Assembly (NCBI GenBank): GCA_964482685.1
Contig: CAYZZA010000040.1
Coordinates: 1-11,993 of the forward strand
Length of the DNA: 11,993 nucleotides
Source of the DNA: CAYZZA01 sp964482685
GTDB taxonomy: Bacteria; Bacillota; Bacilli; Lactobacillales; Carnobacteriaceae_A
Reading direction: 5' to 3'
Under the pieces are notes generated by a model. It was not told the origin of the DNA, did no database searches, and saw nothing but the letters and a program-made list of their open reading frames with translations. Numbering within the stretch: the stretch's first letter is position 1; each line of letters opens with the position of its first letter. The position numbers and the translations under genes were made by a program. Positions 6,178 through 11,993 of the stretch are shown here, piece after piece.

Positions 6178-6417
6178 TTATTCGCTCTCATGATTGACGT
6201 TTATTGTGATTGTTTTATCTTCAATCATAAAATAAACATTCCATCTAGGGTGTATTTTAATTTTATTGCGTTCATCAAGTTCCAAAACCCCATGTATTTC
6301 ATCATCGTTCTTGGAAGTAAAAACAACTTTTTTAATTGTGTCGTTGCTGTATACATTCAGTGATGTAGGGTAGTGAAGTAAGAATCCATTAAAATGCATC
6401 TGTTCCATCTGTTCCAT
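6178..6417 (-). CDS. Small hypothetical protein, 79 residues
   Basis: I do not recognise this protein. The frame can be opened at a TTG (6424-6426), but that leaves no gap after the AAAGGA site (about 6428-6433). The ATG at 6415-6417 has correct spacing and is chosen, giving MEQMEQMHFNGF as the start. The body alternates polar and hydrophobic residues, as in a small beta-sheet fold (KKVVFTS, HGVLELDE, KIKIHP, WNVYFMI, KTITINV). It has no Cys, signal peptide or membrane helix. It lies on the same strand as the 75-residue gene, 124 bases upstream of it, and may share its transcript. In this IS-bordered patch an immunity-type or defence-accessory role is possible but unproven. Confidence 0.6.
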   Translation of the reverse strand: MEQMEQMHFNGFLLHYPTSLNVYSNDTIKKVVFTSKNDDEIHGVLELDERNKIKIHPRWNVYFMIEDKTITINVNHESE

Positions 6418-6426
6418 TAGTTTCAA

Positions 6427-6901
6427 TTCCTTTACAAGTTATTTTAGATATTTTTTTTCTGTGTGTACATTTCTAAAATTAAAGTTATTGCTCCGTCTAT
6501 TTAAGGTAATTTATAACAAACTCAAAAAGGCTGTTAAAAAAATATACTTAAAAGATTTAAATTTTAGAGTAAAATAATATGAGCGTATTTTGGATGAAAG
6601 TCTAATTCCATTTGGTTAAATACAAGAATATAATTGTACGATAGCTGTTAAAAGATTGTATTTGTTAAAAATAGAAAATTAGCGTCATATATTGTGATGG
6701 TAATCGGTTAGTAGAAAACAAATTTCCGTTTTTATTTATTAGAAAACTCTCTGGTTTTCGTATCATTAAATTATACCGTAATCAGACAAATAAGCTATAC
6801 TCATGTATAGATATGAAACGATGCATCGTAAGAACTGGAGAGACTCAATCGTTTTAATGTGAGAGAGTTTTATTTCTAAAGATGAGTATAGGAGAGAGTC
6901 T
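6427..6901. other. Gene-free, very AT-rich spacer with several small repeats
   Basis: No convincing gene was seen on either strand. It contains GCTGTTAAAA twice (6530-6539 and 6644-6653), an inverted pair AAAACTCTCT (6742-6751) / AGAGAGTTTT (6862-6871), and two compact palindromes (6795-6810 and 6818-6829) upstream of the gene at 6902. Minus-strand promoter elements for the 79-residue gene are expected here, but none is clear. Confidence 0.55.
6795..6829. promoter_or_regulatory. Pair of perfect palindromes upstream of the 6902 operon
   Basis: CTATAC-TCAT-GTATAG (6795-6810) is a perfect 6-4-6 inverted repeat that contains a possible -10 TATACT (6796-6801). Seven bases later ACGATGCATCGT (6818-6829) is a perfect 12-base palindrome. 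They lie 73-107 bases before the ATG at 6902, where an operator would be placed. A regulatory role is inferred from position only. Confidence 0.4.
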
Positions 6902-7279
6902 ATGTCTGTGAGAATAGTACGGCGTACAGGGTGGTTCGGACATAAAAAATTAAATGTAAAAATGAATGGTGAACATGTTGCGAAGTTAGGTCCTAGACAA
7001 GATTTGGAGATTACTCTTTCAGATGAAAAAGTGATTATGTCTGTCTCGGAGTTTGGACGTAAAAGCAATGCAATTGAGGTAGTGGATGGAGAGACAATTG
7101 AAATAAAGACTACAATCTGGTCGAAAGCAACGTTTGCTCTTTTTTTGTTCACTGTATATATTGACAGCTTTTTATTGGATGTTCAGTTTAAGGTTTATTC
7201 TCTTATTGCCATAGGATCTGTAGGTATCTTTTTAACTTATGTTATGAATAGGTATCACTTAAAAAAACAAAAGGAATAA
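6902..7279 (+). CDS. Membrane protein with N-terminal PEGA-like beta domain
   Basis: This 125-residue protein starts at ATG 6902 after GGAGAG. Residues 3-70 look like a small beta sandwich of the PEGA-like kind: a tryptophan-containing first strand (RRTGWFGHKKLNVKMNG), a KLGPRQDLEITL turn and a closing VDGETIEIKT strand. Two membrane helices follow (about 74-92 and 98-115), and the tail is lysine-rich (KKQKE). The N-terminus lacks a signal peptide, so the beta domain is probably cytoplasmic. Function is unknown. The gene is followed after 64 bases by another membrane-protein gene on the same strand without a clear terminator, suggesting one operon. The fold call is by pattern only. Confidence 0.7.
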   Translation: MSVRIVRRTGWFGHKKLNVKMNGEHVAKLGPRQDLEITLSDEKVIMSVSEFGRKSNAIEVVDGETIEIKTTIWSKATFALFLFTVYIDSFLLDVQFKVYSLIAIGSVGIFLTYVMNRYHLKKQKE

Positions 7280-7343
7280 AGAGTTTTTCTGGGACTCTGT
7301 CACCAAAATAAAGATATACCCTTAGTGAGAGGATTAGAGACAT

Positions 7344-8105
7344 ATGACGAAACGAGGTAAAGCTTTTTTATCCATTCTTTTTTTGTCTATCACTTTTTAT
7401 ATGATGATGGATACAAAGTACTTGAATGCTGTTGGTGATTATGTTGTAGAATTTATTGGATTAAAAGCATGGACAGGTACCTATACAGGGATACATTTAA
7501 CGATTTTTTATTTTTTGCCCTTTTTTATCCTTGCACTCCTATTGGTACGGAAATATGCGATACGTGGATTGAATATAACTTCTGTCACAGTCTTTTTTGT
7601 TTTTGTAGGATTTACACTTTTGTTTTCATTTTTAACGAGTACGCTCGTGAAAATAAAAAAAGCAAACGCGGAAGGATTGTTTCCAATCGCTTTAGAACAA
7701 GATAAGCCACGCGAGATAGAGTATGATTTTGTGGATAACGAGTATACTCGCTTTAAAGCAGACTTTACACTTAAAAATTACAGCAAGGAAACGAAACGAT
7801 TTTATCTGATGATTGACACCGCGTATTCTCAACAAGACAAGTTGACACCGACGGAACTCTTTGATGAGGATGAAAGCAGAGCTGTTTTTGAGCTGAGAGG
7901 AGAAGAGTCTAAACCATTTTCAATTGATGCAGAGAATTATCTTTTGAAAGGGGGACACACTCATGGCGATAAGATAGAAAGTGGCTCCGGTTGGACAGAT
8001 AGTTTTTCCCTTATTGTATTTGATGAGTCTGGGCACGCGGTGAAATTAGATGAAAAGTATTTTCTAGGAAAACCTGTCGAGCTTCATGATTTAAAAGAAA
8101 AATGA
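7344..8105 (+). CDS. Membrane protein with large extracytoplasmic domain, function unknown
   Basis: I do not recognise the family of this 253-residue protein. ATG at 7344 follows GAGAGG (7327-7332), a slightly long gap. Three hydrophobic segments (about residues 6-22, 49-68 and 77-101) are followed by a roughly 150-residue polar, charged domain with alternating strands (REIEYDFV, YTRFKADFTLKNY, KRFYLMID, SFSLIVFDE). With three helices and a basic N-terminus (MTKRGK), that domain would be outside the cell. The stretch FKADFTLKNYSKETKRFYL resembles an immunoglobulin-like beta sandwich of the sort that carries extra loops. A His/Gly stretch GGHTHGD lies at about 203-209. It is probably co-transcribed with the gene at 6902; a joint envelope-related role is inference. 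Confidence 0.7.
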   Translation: MTKRGKAFLSILFLSITFYMMMDTKYLNAVGDYVVEFIGLKAWTGTYTGIHLTIFYFLPFFILALLLVRKYAIRGLNITSVTVFFVFVGFTLLFSFLTSTLVKIKKANAEGLFPIALEQDKPREIEYDFVDNEYTRFKADFTLKNYSKETKRFYLMIDTAYSQQDKLTPTELFDEDESRAVFELRGEESKPFSIDAENYLLKGGHTHGDKIESGSGWTDSFSLIVFDESGHAVKLDEKYFLGKPVELHDLKEK

Positions 8106-8240
8106 AACAGGTTCCAGTTAGACACCTATTTAAAGATGAGCTTCATAAAAAAAAGCCTCAGTTTTGACGTGCCATATGAAAGAGATGTCTCGTGAACTAA
8201 CGAGAAAAAGTCATATTCAGTCGTGTATGGGAGGAATCTA

Positions 8241-9065
8241 ATGAAAAGAAAGGGTTATGTAGGGATCGTGCTTGTTTTTCTTTTATGGGTAGGATGGACG
8301 AATCTGACCATCATGACTACCACATTCACTATTGAAAACGAGAAGTTGCCACATGAATTTGATGGGTATACACTTGCGCATGTATCTGATTTGCACAATC
8401 ACCCATGGGGAGAGACATTGATTGAAAAAATGGCACGCGCAAATCCCGACATCATCGCACTCACTGGAGATTTGGTCGACTCTTCCAAGCCGGATATGGA
8501 GAGTGCGTTACACTTCATCGAAGAAGCACAGAAGATTGCACCTGTGTACTACGTCACTGGAAACCATGAAGCTCGTCTCGATGAATATCCTACCCTGAAA
8601 GAAAAACTTGAACAAGCAGGTGTGCATATGATGGATGACCAGTCTGTGTTCATCGAAAAAAACCGGCAACGTATTCAACTTGTTGGGATTCAAGATCCTG
8701 ACTTTGCGACACGAGAGGGTAGAGGCGACAATCAAGGAGACATCGTGCGTTTGAAGTTGGGTGAACAGGTAAATTCAGAGTACTTTACACTTGTTCTGAG
8801 CCACCGCCCTGAACATTTTGACGAGTACGTCGATGCCGGGGTGGGTGTGGTTTTAACGGGGCATGCGCATGGAGGGCAAGTTAGACTTCCCTTTATTGGA
8901 GGTCTTATTGCACCGAATCAAGGTTTTTTTCCAACATATACGGAAGGGGTATACCATGAAAAACAAACCGATATGGTGGTCAGTAGGGGGTTAGGGAATT
9001 CAATCCTCCCGATTCGATTCAACAACACTCCTGAATTGGTTATTGTGAATCTGAAAACAAAATAA
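8241..9065 (+). CDS. Membrane-anchored metallophosphoesterase, YkuE-like
   Basis: This calcineurin-type metallophosphoesterase of the YkuE/COG1408 group should use two metal ions to cleave a phosphate ester. The natural substrate is uncertain. ATG at 8241 is preferred because GGGAGG ends eight bases before it; a GTG at 8223 also opens the frame but lies before that site. The protein has 274 residues. A hydrophobic anchor or uncleaved signal (about residues 5-26) is followed by the motifs DLH (50-52), GDLVD (76-80), GNHE (107-110), SH (187-188) and GHAHGGQ (207-213), all with their metal ligands present. The catalytic domain therefore lies outside the membrane. It has no RR Tat motif, unlike B. 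subtilis YkuE. It is separated by 117-135 bases from the gene before, and converges on the gene at 9463 with a shared terminator between them. Confidence 0.92.
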   Translation: MKRKGYVGIVLVFLLWVGWTNLTIMTTTFTIENEKLPHEFDGYTLAHVSDLHNHPWGETLIEKMARANPDIIALTGDLVDSSKPDMESALHFIEEAQKIAPVYYVTGNHEARLDEYPTLKEKLEQAGVHMMDDQSVFIEKNRQRIQLVGIQDPDFATREGRGDNQGDIVRLKLGEQVNSEYFTLVLSHRPEHFDEYVDAGVGVVLTGHAHGGQVRLPFIGGLIAPNQGFFPTYTEGVYHEKQTDMVVSRGLGNSILPIRFNNTPELVIVNLKTK

Positions 9066-9462
9066 AAAAACATGCTTCTACCCTTCTAAGCAATATTTAC
9101 GTACTTGCTGCTTAAAGGAATAACTCCTTTTGAAAAGGGTTTAGCAGGAGTCTATACAGCCTGGACAGACGAAAAAGATTGTCTAAATTGGAGAAGTAGA
9201 CCACCATCAAAAAAAATGGATTTCTATAAATCTTATTCTAGGTTTATTAAACCAAAGTATTCCCTGTGTCCAGATAGAACTCATTTAAGATAAGCAGGCA
9301 GAGTGTATCGTTGGAGCGAAAATATGATATAAAAAAACTACAGTATGACTAAAAAAGACTGTGAACACGTATTTACCTGTGTCCATAGTCTTTTGATGTT
9401 TAAACATGTAGTGGTATTGTCTAGTAGTCGGTATCTTGTAAAAGATTTGACACTTTTATTCA
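9066..9462. other. Gene-poor spacer between two convergent genes
   Basis: It holds the hairpin terminator at 9353-9394 and a weak inverted repeat TAAGCA/TGCTTA (9087-9092 with 9109-9114). It also holds an unsupported 62-codon frame (9105-9293, TTG start, no ribosome binding site) that might be a gene relic. Nothing else is apparent. Confidence 0.5.
9353..9394. terminator. Bidirectional terminator between convergent genes
   Basis: AAAAGACTGTGAACAC (9353-9368) pairs with GTGTCCATAGTCTTTT (9379-9394), with one mismatch and one G-U pair and a 10-base loop. A-run and T-run ends on both sides fit use by the metallophosphoesterase gene (plus) and the Asp-box gene (minus). Confidence 0.82.
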
Positions 9463-10953
9463 CTAAAAATCATCGTTTTTTTCTAGTGGTTCTTCGCCTA
9501 TAAAGGTCCATGTTTCTCCTCGGTCGCTAGATACAAACAAGGCGGAAATGCCTCCTTTATAATCGCCATCTGCTCCTTGCCCAACTGAAACATAGAGCTG
9601 TCCATCTTTTTCCACTGGCATTCCAGGAAAGGTAAACGCTTCATACGTTTCTTGACTAGTTAACGGAACCTCTACAATTGGAAACGTAACGGGTTCATAC
9701 GATTTTCCACCGTCAATTGTTCGGTAAAGGGTGGCTTGCGTGCCGCTTTGTTTGGATAGGGCACTAAACCCCAATGACTCATCTAGAAAAGTAATGCCTG
9801 CGGATCCACCGCCTTCGCCCAAAAAGGGATCTGGATTCCATATTTCCCAGTTGTTTCCACCGTCTGTTGTTTGAAGAAGCGCATAATAACGCGTGCCAAG
9901 TGCAGCATCGGCTACCGCTAATTGATAGCCTACTTCTTTAGTGATAAAATAGCTCTCAACTCCGTCGTGAATGTTGTAGCCAATCTCCCAATTGATTGGT
10001 TCTTTTTCGTCTTCCCATCGTTGTTCAAATTCTTCGTTTGTGACCGTCTTTGCCCCTACATAGATATAATGAGCAAAAACATCTTCGGGGATGTCACGTG
10101 TTTTTCCATACAGTGTTAGGGTATACCCGGACACATCTGGATCAATGGGCAGAACGGTGCCATCTTCGGTTACTTCGTACCTATTCCCTAAAAGAGCGCC
10201 GCGAAACACAATGCCTGTATACGTCAGCCGATACTCGTCTTCCAAATAAGATATGGCAGCTTCCTCAAGTGAGACATGTTCCAATAAGTCAAATAACGGA
10301 TCTAGTTTTTTATCTTCGGCATATGTTTTTTCAACCTCTCGATTGAGAGAAACTGTCATTTTAGTGGACCGCTCTTCGTTGTAAGAAAGAATATACGACT
10401 CACTTTCTCCTTCTTCATTTTTTCCATAAAACTCCCCATCAAAAGCAGTGATGCGTCCATCTTTTTTAAAGTTAATCAAAAAATCGGAAGCAATATACAA
10501 CTCTTTCGGAAGCGTAAATTGTTCATCAAGAGGCAAGAAGATTCCGTTTAGTCCGTCTTTATATAGATTCTTTTCCGTAAAGGACAGCTCTTTTTCATTT
10601 AGGTATTGATCCACATAATAAGACAATTGCCCTTGACCGGCTTGTGCACTTTGGTAGAGGCTTTTTCCAGTCAGGAATGTAATCACAAGCAGCACCAAAG
10701 CAGCACTAGCTGTGTAAACGGTAGGGGAGAAAAACTTTTTTTCAGTAGATGCAGAGGTGTTTTTCTTCTTTTTTCGTTCTCGATATACGGATACTACAAA
10801 CCACCCCAACAAGAAAAGGGCACTCAGGAGAATGAGTGGGATTCTTTTTCTTTTTTCTCCGAATCTTGCTAAAAGATGAAGGTTATAGGCTAGCGTTCCA
10901 TATATCAGAATCACAAATGGGTGAAAAAATGTATCGAACCTGTTCTTTTTCAA
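9463..10953 (-). CDS. Membrane protein with C-terminal Asp-box (BNR-like) motifs
   Basis: This 496-residue protein begins with TTG (10951-10953). AAGGAG (10964-10969) sits ten bases upstream and no ATG lies nearby, so the TTG is credible and implies modest translation. Hydrophobic segments lie at about residues 12-30, 38-56 and 80-96, with a very basic loop (RERKKKK) between the last two. The rest, from about 100, is a polar domain predicted to be outside the cell. It carries three Asp-box motifs: TTDGGNNW (362-369), TIDGGKSY (412-419) and SSDRGETW (475-482). Such motifs mark beta-propeller blades in sialidases and in non-enzymatic BNR/YCF48-like proteins. Only three are seen, and no sialidase arginine triad could be recognised, so an enzyme activity should not be assumed. 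Residues 110-350 match nothing I know. The gene is convergent with the metallophosphoesterase and stands alone. Confidence 0.8.
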   Translation of the reverse strand: MKKNRFDTFFHPFVILIYGTLAYNLHLLARFGEKRKRIPLILLSALFLLGWFVVSVYRERKKKKNTSASTEKKFFSPTVYTASAALVLLVITFLTGKSLYQSAQAGQGQLSYYVDQYLNEKELSFTEKNLYKDGLNGIFLPLDEQFTLPKELYIASDFLINFKKDGRITAFDGEFYGKNEEGESESYILSYNEERSTKMTVSLNREVEKTYAEDKKLDPLFDLLEHVSLEEAAISYLEDEYRLTYTGIVFRGALLGNRYEVTEDGTVLPIDPDVSGYTLTLYGKTRDIPEDVFAHYIYVGAKTVTNEEFEQRWEDEKEPINWEIGYNIHDGVESYFITKEVGYQLAVADAALGTRYYALLQTTDGGNNWEIWNPDPFLGEGGGSAGITFLDESLGFSALSKQSGTQATLYRTIDGGKSYEPVTFPIVEVPLTSQETYEAFTFPGMPVEKDGQLYVSVGQGADGDYKGGISALFVSSDRGETWTFIGEEPLEKNDDF

Positions 10954-11242
10954 TGTTCGTCAACTCCTTATCGTCACTCAAGCAGATGTTTCTGTATGCT
11001 ACATGTTTGATGCACTTGATGTATAAAGAGGTAGATAAGATACATATTTCAATACTATCCTACTATCTTTCCGGTCTTATAGTATCATAAGAATGAGTGT
11101 GAGCACAAAAAGAAGAGTATGTACTTTTCTCCGTATCGCCTCAATTTGAAAAAAACATACAATTAAAAGAAACGACTACTCTACGTGTGGCACTCTGCTC
11201 TGATAGTGGCATGTGTTGGTGTTGGGAAATAGGAGGAAAGAG
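10954..11242. other. Divergent intergenic region between the Asp-box gene and bioY
   Basis: It holds the upstream regions of two divergent genes. A short inverted repeat CTTAT-AGTATC-ATAAG is at 11076-11091. A minus-strand TTGAAA near 11046-11051 could be a -35, but the spacing to any good -10 is poor. No BirA-type biotin operator (TTAAC and GTTAA arms) was found before bioY. Confidence 0.45.
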
Positions 11243-11809
11243 ATGAAAAAGAAGAAGAAGACGACAAAAAAATCGAACGCGTATCAATTGGCCACAATCG
11301 GGCTCATGACAGCAGTTTTGTGTATACTTGGCCCCTTATCGATACCTATCGGTTTGATCCCTGTTTCACTTACAAACTTAGGGATTTATATTGTATTGTA
11401 TATATTAGGAATGAAAAAAGGCACAGCTAGTCTCAATCTTTATTTATTAGTTGGCATTGTGGGTTTCCCGGTATTCTCGGGCTTCACTAGTGGTCCAGCT
11501 AAACTTTTGGGGCCTACGGGCGGGTATTTAATCGGATTTATTTTTATGGCGCTTATTGCTGGATTGTTTATAGACCGGTTTGTGGACCGGTGGTATCTGT
11601 GTGTGGTAGGCATGGTCCTTGGAACAGCGGTTTGCTATTTGTTGGGGACGTCTTGGTTGGCTTATCAAGCTAACTTATCAGTGAGTTCTGCCTTTGCAAT
11701 AGGTGTGGCGCCTTTCATACTTACGGATATCGCAAAAATAAGTTTTGCTGCTTATGTAGGGCCAAAGCTTCGCGCTCGTTTGATCAGCGCCAACTTATTT
11801 CATGGTTAA
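11243..11809 (+). CDS. bioY: BioY, substrate-binding (S) component of a biotin transporter
   Basis: BioY is the membrane-embedded biotin-binding S component of ECF-type transporters. In lactic acid bacteria it works with the shared EcfA/A'/T energy-coupling module encoded elsewhere; none of those genes is in the window. ATG at 11243 follows a strong AGGAGG (about 11231-11236), giving 188 residues; an upstream GTG at 11213 lacks such a site. The N-terminus is very basic (MKKKKKTTKK). About six helices follow. The family signature runs from residue 71 to 100 (GIVGFPVFSG, then LLGPTGGYLIGF), and a late conserved Asp-Lys pair (TDIAK, 161-165) is present. A gene alone with its own terminator and no biotin synthesis genes beside it suggests biotin uptake from outside. 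Confidence 0.93.
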   Translation: MKKKKKTTKKSNAYQLATIGLMTAVLCILGPLSIPIGLIPVSLTNLGIYIVLYILGMKKGTASLNLYLLVGIVGFPVFSGFTSGPAKLLGPTGGYLIGFIFMALIAGLFIDRFVDRWYLCVVGMVLGTAVCYLLGTSWLAYQANLSVSSAFAIGVAPFILTDIAKISFAAYVGPKLRARLISANLFHG

Positions 11810-11824
11810 GATACTAGAATAAAT

Positions 11825-11868
11825 AAAAAAAGCATTCCTTCCTTTTTCATTAGGAGGGATGCTTTTTT
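11825..11868 (+). terminator. Rho-independent terminator after bioY
   Basis: AAAAAAGCATTCCTTCC pairs with GGAGGGATGCTTTTTT, with two G-U pairs, and the loop TTTTTCATTA lies between. The right arm ends in a run of six T at 11863-11868. Confidence 0.85.
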
Positions 11869-11993
11869 GTGACTATTCTTCTCCAGGAAAGCTTTAGCCA
11901 CAAGTTGGCCAAGTCATCCAGAAATGATTCTTGCTTGTTTAATGATTTTTAATAATTATTTTTGGAATATTCATATTTGATCGTTCTTGAGTG
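11869..11993. other. Window end without a recognisable gene
   Basis: AT-rich sequence. A minus-strand frame open at 11850-11948 has no start codon and overlaps the bioY terminator, so it is not called as a gene. Confidence 0.4.

Noticed and set aside
6766..7152. Minus-strand 128-codon frame across the promoter and start of the PEGA-like gene
   Set aside because: Overlaps a better-supported gene with a good ribosome binding site on the other strand; protein composition is unconvincing.
8188..8205. Hairpin TCTCGT-GAACTA-ACGAGA as a terminator
   Set aside because: The stem is only six pairs and is followed by an A-run, not a T-run, on the plus strand.
10050..11090. Plus-strand frames overlapping the Asp-box gene and its upstream region
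   Set aside because: They are shadows of a long minus-strand gene with clear motifs; no ribosome binding sites support them.
11850..11948. Minus-strand open frame near the window end
   Set aside because: It has no start codon in about 32 codons and its end lies in the bioY terminator.

Overview
The window looks like chromosomal DNA from a low-GC Gram-positive bacterium, most probably a member of the Lactobacillales (Carnobacteriaceae/Enterococcaceae-like). The reasons are the strong AGGAGG-type ribosome binding sites, AT-rich spacers, U-tract terminators, an IS30-family remnant of the type common in lactic acid bacteria, and the gene types present (zwf, a YczE/YitT-like membrane protein, BioY). 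The genus cannot be fixed from the sequence alone. No tRNA, rRNA, CRISPR array or prophage was seen.

Left part (1-4270): the C-terminal part of glucose-6-phosphate dehydrogenase, whose frame appears broken by one missing base near position 32; a YczE/YitT-type membrane protein; a strong terminator; then a divergent metal-resistance pair. The pair is an ArsR/SmtB-type repressor with a SmtB-like alpha-5 metal site (minus strand) and a P1B-4-type metal-efflux ATPase with a histidine-rich N-terminus (plus strand). Each start is preceded by a 20-bp ATATG-N10-CATAT element. The two elements agree at 16 of 20 positions when read in each gene's own direction, so they are very likely the operators through which the repressor controls itself and the pump.

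Middle part (4375-6426): an accessory patch. A truncated IS30-family transposase and a second, shorter and diverged IS30 3' end lie in the same orientation and flank a two-gene operon. That operon has its own promoter and terminator. It encodes a secreted protein with an acidic first half and a basic, glycine-rich hydrophobic second half, followed immediately by a 65-residue two-helix membrane protein. This layout resembles a bacteriocin (or other membrane-active toxin) plus immunity pair, but I recognise neither family. Two small cytosolic proteins on the minus strand follow; they look like the orphan immunity-type genes often found in such patches.

Right part (6902-11993): a putative two-gene operon for membrane proteins of unknown function (one with a PEGA-like beta domain, one with a large extracellular domain), then a membrane-anchored YkuE-type metallophosphoesterase. 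A long minus-strand gene faces it, encoding a membrane protein with three Asp-box (BNR-like) motifs and a TTG start, with a shared hairpin terminator between the two. Last comes the biotin-uptake protein BioY with its terminator. The final 125 bases show no gene.
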